Positions 39,200 to 50,485 of a DNA stretch of 64,000 bases are shown here, piece by piece. Each line of letters starts with the position of its first letter. Position 1 is the stretch's first letter. A program made the position numbers and the translations under genes. The stretch is from Atherix ibis (Eukaryota > Arthropoda > Insecta > Diptera > Athericidae), in contig OY282610.1 of assembly GCA_958298945.1 (NCBI GenBank), forward strand, positions 32,495,667 through 32,559,666, in the 5' to 3' direction. The notes under the pieces were generated by a model. It made no database searches and was not told where the DNA came from. It worked only from the letters and a program-made list of their open reading frames with translations.

Positions 39200-40480
39200 T
39201 ATTTTACAAATTCAAAAAATAAAATTAATTTAAGAGAAAACTTTTAGTACAATTTGTAGAGAAAATTAAGGAAACTTTATCAAAATAAATAATGACAATA
39301 GATCCTGTCAATAATATTAAAAATTAAAAAGTGAGAAAAAAATTTGTGTGATTTTTTTTCATTAAAACTTTTAATAAAAATTACTATTATTTAATTTTCT
39401 ATTTGTTGTATTATTAAAAATATATTTTATTTTATATTAAATTTGACCTCAATAGACTTACAAATCCGATAGATTAACAAATTGGTCAATATTAAAGTAA
39501 ATATTGACTAGTTTTTTATTGGTATTACAGTAGTCGAGTGACTGTTAATTTTGTTTTTCTTTTTATTTTCGAATAGTATTTTTCTATATCCTTTAAGATT
39601 AGGAATTACAAATTGAAAATTGTTAAAAAATTTATTGTTATAGCCAGTTTTTACACTATTAAATATTATAGAATATCGAACAAATGATAATATTAGCATT
39701 AAGTGTACCACTTCTTGCATAGAAAAATCATTTGAATTTCCTAAAATTTTATGCCCGAATTTCCTTAAAAAAAATTATAGAATTTTCCAAAAATCTAAAT
39801 TAAAAAAAAAAACTTTGTAACATTAGTTAGACTAATGTTAGTGTGAGAAATCTGGCAACAGTGCTCATTTTCTATCCACAAAGTCTATACCTTAAGTTCC
39901 TCCTAAATGAGTCATACTAGTTACAATATCATCGTCCGGTAATAATGCGAATCTGTAGAGTATTTTTTTAATGCGTTACAAAAAAATTGAACAACGAAAT
40001 TTGGAGCAAAAGATCATAAGTATTTTGGTGCATGAATCCCTAAAGAAAAAAGGAGTGACGGATTTTGTAAGGTTAGACCGCATTGATAAGCATTGAAGTT
40101 GTTGATTGTGTCCTTGAGAAAGCGATACGCTTGGATATTCTATATTAACAAACCTGCCTTTTAAATGGACATCTATTTAAACGAGCTTTTATTGAAAAAA
40201 TTATTTTTCGGAGGTTTCGCAACCCATTTCCACTATTCACCCGATTTAAGACAGTGAAACCTTTTTATCATTAACGAAGATCAAAACACACGTTGGGATG
40301 TCATCGTTTATACCTTCGGTCACGAATAGAAATTATTGGTTTGCTGACATCCACTCAATTTATGTGGTTTAGTTAACAGGACCCCACAGGATTGACAGAT
40401 AAGATATGCGTGGTTTCTGAAAAGGGAAGTTTTGAATGAGTGCAGCATGGCCAATCCGAATTCTGAGCACCAGTAAAATA
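39200..40480 (+). repeat. 1.2-kb dispersed repeat, copy 2 (upstream of host gene)
   Basis: Second copy of the repeat at 30945-32200. Here a 40-base imperfect direct repeat, GGAAATTTCAGTTTTTTTTT at 39167 and GGAAATGTCAGTTTTTTTGT at 40490, each followed by CGATCAGTTvTT-like sequence, brackets the unit. That could be short terminal direct repeats. An antisense open frame (40571-40320) matches nothing that I recognise. Confidence 0.8.
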
Positions 40481-40484
40481 ATAT

Positions 40485-41070
40485 AATAGGAAATGTCAGT
40501 TTTTTTGTGTTTCGATCAGTTGTTAAAGCTGAACTTTTGCCAGAGTCTTCAGAAGCTTTTTTTCGTACCATCCCCGCATATAAAAGATTTATGTTTTTTT
40601 TTTTGCTATGCCAACCCCAGAATTTTCATATCATTTTCAGTTATAATCACATATTGACCTTTTTATACATCGATTGCAAGATTTTTCTATCTTCCGGCAC
40701 ATTGGCTTCAAGAATTTGGAATATTTTAATTTCATATCAATATTAGTGACCGCAAGAATTTCGCGCCATTTCTTATCTCAACCTCAGGACTTTTGTAACA
40801 GTTCCTATTGACCCCAAAATTTCCGTATCTCTTTAATATATTGACTGCAAATTCTTGCTTATTATTTTGAATTTTTCTTTGTATATTGATTACAGAAAAT
40901 CGTATATTTTATAAATATTAACTCTAAGATTTTTTGTATTCTTTTTGATAACATTAGATGGGAAAGGAAATTTTACACATTAGATGGGAAAGGAAATTTT
41001 AAAACAAAGATATTTGGCTATTTGAATGGGATGTAAAGAAGGTTTTAAAAATTATTTTAAAGTGGAGTTT
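40485..41070. other. Degenerate short-repeat stretch
   Basis: The phrase TATTGACTGCAAATTCTT and variants (ATCGATTGCAAGATTTTT, TAGTGACCGCAAGAATTT) recur at irregular spacing of about 45-70 bases between 40620 and 40950. A 26-bp tandem duplication containing ACATTAGATGGGAAAGGAAA lies at about 40953-41004. Confidence 0.45.
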
Positions 41071-41075
41071 GTATA

Positions 41076-42315
41076 CGAGGGTCATTCAACAAGTACTTAG
41101 CCTCACCGCCCGATGGAACTGATGTCACCATCGTGCAGTAAATTCTTTTAGTAGCCTACTGTCAAAGTTTCAGTCGATTACCTTCATTCGTTTTGTTTTG
41201 AGAGCCTTTGAAAGCGAGCGTGTCGGTCGGTTGCACAAAAATGGAAAAAGAACAATATCGTTCGGTGATAAGATTCTTGTTTTTGGAAGGGAAAACGCGC
41301 AGCGAAATCAAAGATCGCTTGGATGCTGTGTATGGTGACTCTTCTCCTTCGATGGCGACCGTCAAGAATTGGTTCAACGAGTTTGTTCGTGGCCGTACGT
41401 CGGTTTTTTATGAGCCACGCCCAGGTGCTCCGAAAACGGCTGCTACGGAGGAAAACGTTAAAAAAGTTCACGATCTCGTAATGGCAGACCGTCGATTGAA
41501 GGTTCACGAGATAGCTGAGACTGTGGGCATTCATCATATTCTACACGAAGAACTGGGCATGAGAAAGCTGTCGGCGCGATTGGTGCCGCGTTTGCTCACA
41601 CCGGAAAACAAGCGCAACCGTGAGACCACTTCGGCGACGTGTTTGGCGCTGTTTCAGCGCAATCCAGCGGAGTTCTTGCATCGTTTCGTGACCGTCGACG
41701 AAACATGGATTTACTGGTACACACCAGAGACCAAGGAACAGTCGAAACAGTGGACTTCACCCGGCGAACGTGCTCCGAAGAAGGCGAAGACTGTTCGATT
41801 GGCCGAAAAGGTGATGGCCACCGTTTTCTGGGATTCACAAGGTGTGATCCACATCGATTACCTCGAGAAGGGTAAAACAATCACGGGGCGCTACTATGCT
41901 GACTTATTGGGCCGATTTGACGTCGAATTGAAGAAAAAGCGGCCCCGCTTTGCGAAGAAAAAGTGCTGTTCCACCACGAAAACGCGCCGGCTCACACCTC
42001 CGCCGTCGCCATGGCCAAATTGGTCAAATTGCGCTACGAATTGCTGCCCCATCCACCGTACTCTCCAGATTTGGCCCCCTGTGACTACTTCTTGTTTCCA
42101 AACTTGAAAAAATCACTCGCCGGGAATAGATTTGGCCACGGAGGCCTATTTTGCTTCCCTCGAGAAAATGTATTTTTTGGACGGGTTAAAAAAGTTAGAG
42201 CATCGCTGGGCCAAGTGTATCGAGCTTGAAGAAGATTATGTGGAAAAATAAATTGCCACCTTTCCAAAATTTTCGTTTTTCTTTTGTAGGCTAAGTACTT
42301 GTTGAATAACCCTCG
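41076..42315 (+). mobile_element. Mariner family B, copy 2
   Basis: 1240 bp with inverted termini CGAGGGTCATTCAACAAGTA and TACTTGTTGAATAACCCTCG, flanked by TA (41074-41075; 42316-42317). Nearly identical to the copy at the left edge of the window where they overlap. It lies upstream of the host gene, in opposite orientation to it. Confidence 0.95.
41241..42251 (+). pseudogene. Broken mariner transposase (family B, copy 2)
   Basis: ATG at 41241 starts MEKEQYRSVIRFLFLEGKTR. An in-frame deletion removes about five residues in the second helix-turn-helix (ETVGIHHILHE against ETVGIAVGTVHHILHE in copy 1). The first Asp is in VDETWIYWYTPETKEQ. A lost A in the A-run near 41960 shifts the frame before FHHENAPAHTS, where the second catalytic Asp is in addition changed to Glu (HHEN for HHDN). 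YSPDLAPCDYFLFPNL carries the third Asp. A deletion follows at SLAGNRF. Inactive. Confidence 0.92.
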
Positions 42316-42319
42316 TATT

Positions 42320-44100
42320 GCCTTGCGAAACAACTGTGATAGGGAATATTTTCGAATAATCAGTATTGACAGTTTCTTGAAGGGTGAGCTTAGGAGCAAG
42401 AACTTTCTTCTAAGTTTGATATGTTCTTAATTCTTCTAGCTTAAGTAGACAATATATTACCGTTTATGAGCTAAAACTCATAAATATGCATTGCTTTTAA
42501 TTAAATTAAATAAATTATCTCCAATATAAGAGAATTCTTAGATATTAAAAAAACAACATCTTTATCGTAAAAAAAACCATTTTGATATCTATAATTTTAA
42601 AGAATTTCATATGAAAACTTTTGGGTAAAATAGAAATTTTCAATTGCAAAAAAATTATTCATTCAAATATGATGTGAGAAACGTTTTGTTTGTAATTCCA
42701 TTAAAATGCACCAAAACTGAAAAGATAAATTGATTTAATAGATTAAATGGATTTACAAAATGGTTATGATTTTGCCAATTCATATGAATAGTTTCAATTG
42801 TTCGCGAATCATTTTACACATACGAAAAAGTATAGAATCCGGCAACGTTGGATGCTGTGATATTTTCATTCTATTTGCGCTCAATTTCATCCGCTAGCTT
42901 AATGCCAAACTGCATTAATTGCAAATTTATTCAAGTGACTATAACAAAATGGCTTTGAAACCATCTATTTTTATTCGTACATCCTCGGTTCATTATTATA
43001 TTCGAGATGAAACTACTACTATTCCGGCTACTGTTTTCAGCATATTACGATTATTATGCGAGTAGCTATCCTTATACGAATGCAGCTCTATTATTATTTC
43101 GATTTGCACAATAGACTTGGCTAGTCATCTATTTTTTTTTTTACCCTTTTACCAAACCATCCCACTACTCCATGGACAAGGAAGGATTCGTTAGAAGTTC
43201 AGTTTGGATTGTATTTTGCTTATAAACTTTTCCATGTGGAAACTTATCTTTTGCGGATTTTTCGCTTCTCGATGTTATGATATAAGGCGATATATAGACT
43301 GAATAGTAATATACTCATTGTAGTATTATTATTCAAAGTACAATCGTCCAAGTTTAGTATAAAAAAATGTAACTAAATGTATAAAAAATAATTCGGAAAA
43401 TGTATTGTAGAAAAAAAATTTAGTGCATATGCACTAGTACCACGTGAATTTAAGGAGATCGGAATATTTTTTTATAACCTCCCCCCGGAGTCGGCATAAT
43501 TTAACAATAAATGTTGGGTAAAGATTTAAAAATGTTTATTATTACTATTTCACAAAGTTAAGCTCTGTTGCAAAATTAAAAACAAAAGCACAAGTGCCCC
43601 CATTCTGAAATATTCTTTCTCCGTAAATACTCCTTGCATAGTGTTAGCCGCAAATAAACTTTCAAAAATAGAAAAATAAAAATTATAATTCTATAAATAA
43701 ATAATATATTTTTGTACTATTTTAACTATGTCTCTGACAAAGCAAATTAAAAGCTTCTGTTTTAAAAGCGTTAAAATTCATAAGATCCTTAAGGAAATTC
43801 TGTATAATTTCTACTATAATTCTTGTTTGGGTTAAAAATTTTAGTTTCATATTAAATTATTTTATAAAATTACATTATTATATCACTGTGCATAGTTGAG
43901 ATGATCTTATCAGTAATTTTTTTAAAGTTCCTTTTAGTATTTAGGACGATTACATCATAACTGCTTTCCAATTCATGCAAAATAATATACTCGTAAGTAG
44001 GGCATAGATGAGAAAACTGTGGTTGCCAATCAATTATTACCTTCAAGTTTCTTTCGGCTAATAATTTTTTATTTTTTATTTGTTTTTATTATCTCCGACT
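42320..44100. other. AT-rich stretch, nothing recognised
   Basis: Intergenic or upstream-intronic AT-rich DNA. Slightly GC-richer patches near 42830-43290 hold no recognisable element. Confidence 0.45.
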
Positions 44101-44109
44101 TATTTTTTT

Positions 44110-44600
44110 TTATTTAATTAACAATCTTATCCATCATGAGCTGGGAGAAAATCTATAGGCCATTGTCTCTTAAGTCTCCGATGAGTGTTTCCGGGGAGAG
44201 CAGTAAACGGAAATTCTCTCACAAGTGGATTATAACGATAGGATAAACGGGAGTGAAATTTTTGATATCGGGAAATTCACAGATCCTGAACAAAGGGAAC
44301 ATTTAGATCACGATGTAATACATTGTTACGAACATAAAAGGGGGCATCAACAATTTCACGGAGGATCTTGGATTGTAAGGCTTGAACGCGATAGAAATTA
44401 GAACGTTTTGTTGAACCCCAAAGTTTAATTCCGTAAGTCCAAATAGGTTTTATGATTGTTAGTGTCGAGCATTTCTCCAGTAGTCTAAGAAGTTGGCGGT
44501 AACGTCTGTTAGCTTCAGCTCTTTTTAGTCTAGTATAAGGGTTACATGTTAATCTCTTATCCAGTTAATGTCCGAAATTACGTACTTTATCATATTATGG
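44110..44600 (-). mobile_element. Jockey-like non-LTR retrotransposon, 5'-truncated C-terminal fragment
   Basis: Minus strand, with frame changes: KRAEANRRYRQLLRLLEKCS, TLTIIKPIWTYGIKLWGSTK, RSNFYRVQALQSKILREIVD and APFYVRNNVLHRDLNVPFVQ. This is the region after the reverse transcriptase palm of jockey-clade elements (ILKPIWTYGIQLWG...NAPWYVxNxxIHRDLxIP). The RT catalytic core is missing and the coding sequence is broken. Confidence 0.75.
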
Positions 44601-44772
44601 AATCATGTTGCTATTTAGGTATAAAGGAGTATATATCAAGTATAGCCGTATCATATGGGATGTTTTGGGTATAAATACCAGGTGTATAAGCTTAAATCCG
44701 CTGTTTGGTGATAGACGGCGTGAGAGAGAAAATTAAGCTATCGTGGGCACGCCATATTTTTTTTTATGAGTT

Positions 44773-44840
44773 TGACATCTGTCAACATTAATTAGTGCAT
44801 ATTGTCAGAAATGTGCACTGATTAATGTTGACAGATGTCA
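44773..44840. repeat. 27-bp inverted repeat in the mariner 5' UTR
   Basis: Arms 44773-44799 and 44814-44840 (TGACATCTGTCAACATTAAT at the outer side) are reverse complements with one mismatch and a 14-base loop. It ends 21 bases before the transposase ATG, so an mRNA would carry a strong hairpin next to its start codon. Confidence 0.92.
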
Positions 44841-44861
44841 TACATTTTTCCTTTGGTAATC

Positions 44862-45917
44862 ATGTCTAGTTTTGTGCCAAAAAAAGAGCATATGCGGGAA
44901 GCTCTGCTTTTCTGCTTCAATTTGAAGAAATCGGCTACCGAATCGCATCGAATGCTTATAGAGGCCGAATCGCATCGAATGCTTATATGGTGACATTGCT
45001 TTATTGGAAACAACGTGCCGAGATTGGTTTCGTCGGTTCAAAGACGGCAATTTTGACTTGTGCGACAAGAATCGTGAAAATCGGCCTAGGAAGGTTGAGG
45101 ACCATCAATTGCAGGCTATTTTGGACGAAGACGATACCCAATCGCAAAAAATGCTCGTGGAGTAATTGGGTGTTACTCAACCAGCCTTTTCCATGCATCT
45201 GCGTGTAATGGGGATGATTAAAAAGATCGAAAAATGGGTGCCGCATGAATTGAACGATAAGCAGATGGAGCGATGCTAAAACATATGCGAAATCTTGCTC
45301 GCCACACAAAAAAGAAAGTCGTTCCTGCATCGAATTGTGATAGGCGATGAGAAGTGGATATATTTCGAGAATCCTAAGCGCAAGAAATCGTGGGTTGATC
45401 CCGGCCAACCATCAACATTTTCCCCAAGACCAAATCGCTTCGGACGGAAGACGATGCTGTGCGTTTGGTGGGATCAGCAGGGTATCGTCTACTATGAGAT
45501 GTTGGAACGTGGTGAAACTGTCGAAGCCCACCGCTACCACCAACAAATGATTATATTGCGCCGTGCTCTGCGTGAAAAAAGGACGGATTATCAACAAAGA
45601 CATGACAAGCTGATTTTCCTCCACGACAACGCACCATCGCACACGCCAAACTGGTCCGAAAATACTTGGAGACACTCAACTGGGAGGTGCTATACCACCC
45701 CGCTTATTCACCAGACCTGTAACTTTCCGACTACCACCTGTTTTCGTCGATGGGCCAAGCACTCGCTGAGCAGCACTTCGATTCTTACGAAGACGTCCGA
45801 AAATGGCTTGATGAGGGGTTTGCCTAGGAAGACAAGGAACTTTTTTGGCATGGTATCCCCAAATTGCCCGAGAGATGCGAAAATTGTATAGCTACCGAGG
45901 GCAAATACTTTGAATAA
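44862..45917 (+). pseudogene. Broken Mos1-like transposase
   Basis: ATG at 44862, MSSFVPKKEHMREALLFCFN. A 27-base direct duplication (CGAATCGCATCGAATGCTTA twice, about 44939-44985) repeats ESHRMLI and shifts the frame. Stops occur after QKMLVE (45163) and MERC (45278). The longest clean part, 45295-45700, holds the first Asp in IGDEKWIYF and the second in FLHDNAPSH. The third Asp (LSDYHLF) follows a stop in YSPDL. The C-terminus KCIATEGKYFE is intact in another frame. Clear homologue of the Mos1 transposase, inactive. Confidence 0.93.
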
Positions 45918-45999
45918 ATTTGTTTTTGCTTTCTAAGAAAAAAAAAGTGTTTTTTTGACAAAAAAACAGCGGATTTAAGCTTATACACCTTGTAATAAT

Positions 46000-47095
46000 T
46001 GAGAATATTTAGTTTGAATAAATTGATTTTAACAATTTGATTTGAGCGTCTCTATTTTCCTCAAAAAACGCCAAGAACTTTATATGAAAAAAATTATTTC
46101 ACGCTGGCAGTATTTAAGATTTTATAATAAAAATCTTCTATTTACAAGATTTTTAATTAAAAATAAAATTTCATAATAAAAATTCTATTTATAAATGGTA
46201 GTACGCTATAAAAGCTTAGCTAGATGATATTTTAATAAAGTTCGTACAGATTGAATTAATATTTTTCATGGAAAAAATATATTGATAGCGCTCTAGGGTA
46301 ATATTTATATCCGGAAATTAAATTTTAATATATTTCTGAATAGGAGCATATTCCGAGAATACGAAGAACATCTAAATAATCTTTTAAAATATTTGGCAAA
46401 AAATGACAGTTACATCCGGAGCTTATAGATTCTACCACTAGTAAATATTGTAGTACACGTACGATACATATGTACATACATAAGTGCATATTTAAAAACG
46501 TGTAGAGTTTTTAACCTTACATCCTTGTACACCCACATTTATATTAATTATTATTAAGTTTTTATTTCTTCATTAAAATTATTAACAGAATTTAATTAGA
46601 AATGAAAATGGTGAAAATATGATAGTCAAGATTGGTCGTTTTGATAATGTTTTAATTTTAGTTTTTTTTTTTACTTTTCTAACAAGAATAAAGGAAATAG
46701 GAACAAAAAATATATCCTCTTATAATATGCTAATTTATTTGATTTGTAATCTACCCCCACGAGTTTGTGATATAAATTAAGATAATGAATCTTGTAATGC
46801 ACGTCTTTTATTGTAGATGGTGTAATTCTTAATTATTTATGATTTTTGTTAATTACCAATGCAATTTTGTTTGCCTAAAAATAATCTTAATACTATTTAC
46901 CATATTGGAATTATTATGCATAATTTTCGGTTGATTATAATTTAAAATCGGATAGTGGAAAATATTAATCTCCGTTTGTAATATGAAGCTACGAGTATTA
47001 TTTTGCTACCTAAATGGGAAGCTCTATTTTATTTTAATTTATTTTTTTTTGCCCAACCGTATTCTTTTATAAATTTTCTCAAATACAAGTATAGG
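46000..47095. other. AT-rich stretch, nothing recognised
   Basis: AT-rich spacer between the mauritiana mariner and the non-LTR element. Confidence 0.45.
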
Positions 47096-47337
47096 TTTTT
47101 TTTTCTTCTGTTTAGATTAATGAGGTACAGGGGGAAACCTTCAAAAGGTACTCGACTGGGAGGCCTTCTACCTGTCAGACGAGTTATGCGGGATTTTTAC
47201 CTCGCTAAAACCTAACCTGCACCTCTGATCTTGCTCCCGGAACGATGGTTCCCCGGCGGCACTCTTTTTAAATACTACTTCGACGGGGCGTTCTTGTTTG
47301 ATGCTACTGCTGTCCCGATGTTATGACGCCTCGCGGC

Positions 47338-48255
47338 CTATTCTTCGTACGTTGTGTGAAGATCCTTGATAATGGATTCCGCGTACTCTGCAATTCTGTT
47401 CCAAGCCGATTGGCTCTTCAGCATGCACTCCACTATATTTTCTGGACTGATGGAACGGTCCAGATTTCTCTCCAGCTCCACCCGCGTCTCCTCGTAGAGG
47501 GGGCACTGGAAGAACACGTGTTCTGCGTCTTCGATCACATCGCGGCAATGATGACAGTTTGGGGAGTCAGTTCTCTTGAATCTGTGCAAGTATGTCAAGA
47601 GTTGGGTGGTGTAATACCCGACTTCCCCGTGCAGGCGAGTGACCCATTTGGTAACATGTGGGATCAGCCGATGAGTGGTCGAGTTGTCCCATCTCTCTTG
47701 CCATAGGCGAAAACTCTCGGGTCTCTCCTCTTCACAGAGGACCTTTCGCCGCTCTTCCTTCTTCCTACGATGTTGGCGTTCCCGCTCTCCTGCCAGGGTG
47801 TCGATGGGTGGGCATGATGCCACGATGTTGACCGCATCGTGTGATACCGTTCGGTATGCTGACGCCACTCTGATCGCTGAGAGCCGCTGGACTGATGTCA
47901 TTGTCTTGCGGTATGTTGTTAGCTCTAGCGATTTCGCCCATACTGGTGCCCCGTATAGCAGGACGGAGGTAACCACAGTTGCCAGTAGTCGCCTTCGGAT
48001 TTGCCTGGGGCCTCCGATATTGGGCATTATCCGCGAAAGTGCGCCCCTTACTGCTGATGCCTTCCTGCTGACGCTGGAGATGTGCTCCTTGTAGTTGAGT
48101 CTGACATCCAAGACCACTCCTAGATACCGGATGTAGGGTAGCGACCGGATGTCGTGATCGCCTACTCTTATGGTGATGGTCTCCATTTTCTTCCGGCTAC
48201 TCACAAGGAGTGCCTCGATCTTATGTTCCGCCAAAGACAGGTCTGCCGATGTCAT
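47338..48255 (-). pseudogene. C-terminal half of an R1-like reverse transcriptase ORF
   Basis: An open frame of about 305 residues ending in TAG-type stop. It includes the post-palm YLGVVLDVRLNYKEHI motif, the thumb-like LLYGAPVWAKSL and TVSHDAVNIVASCPPIDTLA, and a C-terminal CCHC motif, CHHCRDVIEDAEHVFFQC, all typical of R1/LOA-type elements. It has no frameshift, so this is the youngest-looking non-LTR copy here. The endonuclease, fingers and YxDD are absent because of 5' truncation. Confidence 0.88.
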
Positions 48256-48289
48256 CCACTATCTTATGCTCCGGATGGTGGTGGAGAAT

Positions 48290-48338
48290 GCGGCTTCCAG
48301 TTCCTCTAGGTGTTTGGCTACGAGGAACTGGAAGCCGC
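48290..48338. repeat. Perfect 17-bp inverted repeat at LINE 5' border
   Basis: GCGGCTTCCAGTTCCTC (48290-48306) and GAGGAACTGGAAGCCGC (48322-48338) with a 15-base loop, at the truncated 5' end of the R1-like element. It may record a fold-back or twin-priming event during insertion. Confidence 0.92.
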
Positions 48339-48363
48339 TACGTTGTCCAAATACAAGTATAAG

Positions 48364-48396
48364 TGTGCATGTTTATGTGTGTGTATGTGTGTGTAT
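48364..48396. repeat. Imperfect (GT)n tract
   Basis: A GTGTATGTGTGTGT-type simple repeat just upstream of the truncated LINE. Confidence 0.75.
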
Positions 48397-48399
48397 TTA

Positions 48400-48815
48400 A
48401 ATTGTATATAATTATTCACAATTCTGTTTTCTGAGATATACCTTTTTAGATAATTATTTGGTGATTGAATTTATAAAAAAAAAATTTCCCTACGGATATA
48501 ATCATTTCAGTGATTTATGATTTTTAAATTGTTTCCGTCCATTTCCAATAGATGGTGATTTTTTCTAGGTGAGGCTAGTCACCCATATTTAATTTTTTAT
48601 ATTTTCATTATATAAATAAGGATTATTTAATAAAAAAATTATCATTTTAATAATCTTAACAAGCACTTTTAATGTGTAAGGAATTTTCAAAATTAATATT
48701 ATCAAATTTTTAATTTTTTTTTATATATTCTTTTGTACATACAATAATAACAGACTCCAAAAATCAACAATAATCTATAAACAAAAATGAAACAACTTCA
48801 AAATTTTTTTAAAAA
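48400..48815. other. AT-rich spacer
   Basis: Nothing recognised apart from AT-rich sequence. Confidence 0.45.
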
Positions 48816-49247
48816 TAGCTTTAATCTAAAGACGATGAAGAAATGGTAACCTGCAGATCACTGTCGTCATCATTTTTGGCTGGTAAGGATGGGCCTGGCT
48901 TAAAAAAATTGCCCAACGTTGTTTGTATTGCCTTCTTGTCTATTTCGTTCTTCAGTGATTTATAACAGCTAATGGCTGAGTTAATTCCTCGAGAAACTTT
49001 AGCGCTACGTTCGACGTCAGGATGGTTTTCAAGGAGGATGTTTATTCCTTGTTCGAAATAGGAAAAAGCTTTCGACAAATTTTTTGATGTTAGCTATTTG
49101 GATACAACAGGCTCTGTCTCTTCATCAAATGCCGGTTCTGCTTGCAACTGAATGAGTTCCTCATATGAAAGGGGTTCCCTATCAGCTTCAAGTATATCAA
49201 AAGCACATCACTTTCGTTCAAACCTTCAAAACCGAGATCATGTGCTA

Positions 49248-50485
49248 CAGGGTCGTTCAATAAGTCCTTAGAAAAAGATGGAAAAAACTGTTTTTTAAAA
49301 AAAAAATTTTTTATTTTCCAACATAAACTCATTTTTTTATCCCGTCCAAAAAATAGGATTTCGGAAGTTCTGGAAAATACTCATCCGATTGAGCAATGAC
49401 GTCCTCGTTGGAAGTGACCGTCGGCCGCCAAGCCATTTCTTCAGATTGGGGAAAAGAAAATTGTCACTCGGGGCCAAATCTGGTGAATAAGCGGGATGCT
49501 GCAACAATTCCATTCTCAATTCCACAATTTTGGCCATGGAAACAGCGCAGGTGTGCACACGCGCATTGTCCTGATGCAAGAGGATTTTTTTCTTCTTCAG
49601 ATGGGGGCGTTTCTCTTTGATTTCCTCGCTCAACCGTTGCAATAACGACGCGTAATACGCTCCTGTTATTGTTTTTCCTTTTTCCAAGTAGTCGGTAAAA
49701 ATGATGCCCCGCGAATCCCAAAAAGACCGTGGCCATCACCTTGCCGGCCGATGGGACAGTTTTTGCCTTCTTCGGAGCCCGTTCACCCTTGAAAATCCAC
49801 TGTGATGACTGTCTCTTCGTTTCTGGAGTGTAGTAGTGTATCCAGGTTTCGTCCACAGTGACATATCGACGAAGGAATTCGGCAGGATTGCGATGAAAGA
49901 GTGCCAACATAGCCTCAGGGTCCACTACACAATTGCGCTTATTCTCTTCTGAGAGCAAACGCGGCACCCATCTTGCCGAAATTTTTTTCACAGACAATTT
50001 TTCATGCAAAATTGAAGCGACTGTACCTTGTGATATGCCCGTGGCCTCAACTAATTCGTGCACTTTAATTCGCCGATCGTTCAAAATCAGATCGTGGATT
50101 TTGTCGATGATTTCAGGAGTAGACACCTCAACTGGGCGTCCTGAACGATGTTCATCTTTTGTGGATGAACGGTCACGTTTAAATTCATTCACCCAATTGT
50201 AAACCGTCGCAAACACAGGTGCAGATGTGCCATGAACTGCATCCAACTCGGCTTTGATTTCTTTCGGGCTTAAGCCTTTCAAATGGAGATGTTTCATGAC
50301 AGCCCTAAACTGGCTTTTTTCCATTTTTATGCACAAATAAATGTCGTTAATTTTAATTGACGATAGAAATTGACCTACGCTATGGATCGAGCTGAAATTT
50401 TGACAGCTTTCCTGTCGATAATGCTACTTACCGACACTACGAGCGCGACTTTTCGGATTTTCTGAGGACTTATTGAACGACCCTG
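49248..50485 (-). mobile_element. Mariner family A, copy 4 (inside Tigger)
   Basis: 1238 bp, from CAGGGTCGTTCAATAAGTCC to its complement ATTGAACGACCCTG. Both ends share the same two-base change from CGAGGG to CAGGG. TA precedes the left end; the right flank is TT. The interruption splits the Tigger transposase between EIRQ-type and DLGFEGLN sequence. Confidence 0.93.
49340..50324 (-). pseudogene. Broken mariner transposase (family A, copy 4)
   Basis: ATG at 50324 starts MEKSQFRAVMKHLHLKGLSP and stays open for about 200 residues, including both DNA-binding domains, WVPRLLSEENKRN and VDETWIHYYTPETKRQ. A one-base insertion in FLGFAG (expected FWDSQG) near 49725 shifts the frame. The core with LLHQDNARVHTCAV and YSPDLAPSDNFLFPNL continues in the frame 49687-49337. 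The third motif has Asn after Asp where Tyr is usual. The C-terminus is deleted. Confidence 0.92.

Larger units (their letters stand above)
44678..45992 (+). mobile_element. Mauritiana-type (Mos1-like) mariner
   Basis: 1315 bp, from CCAGGTGTATAAGCTTAAAT on the left to ATTTAAGCTTATACACCTTG on the right, flanked by TA (44676-44677; 45993-45994). The inverted repeats agree over about 27 of 28 bases and resemble Mos1 termini (CCAGGTGTACAAG). It is the only complete mauritiana-type copy in the window. Inserted next to the jockey-like fragment. Confidence 0.95.
47100..48340 (-). mobile_element. R1-like non-LTR retrotransposon, 5'-truncated (family F)
   Basis: A GC-rich block with an A-rich tail on the minus strand (TAAACAGAAGAAAAAAAAAC near 47113-47094), a 3' UTR of about 220 bp, and a long C-terminal ORF. 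It is truncated inside the reverse transcriptase, and the 5' end is marked by a 17-bp fold-back at 48290-48338. A different family from the elements at 15.3 and 62.4 kb. Confidence 0.85.

Noticed and set aside
47323..48400. Plus-strand frames over the R1-like element
   Set aside because: Antisense shadows of the GC-rich minus-strand reverse transcriptase ORF.
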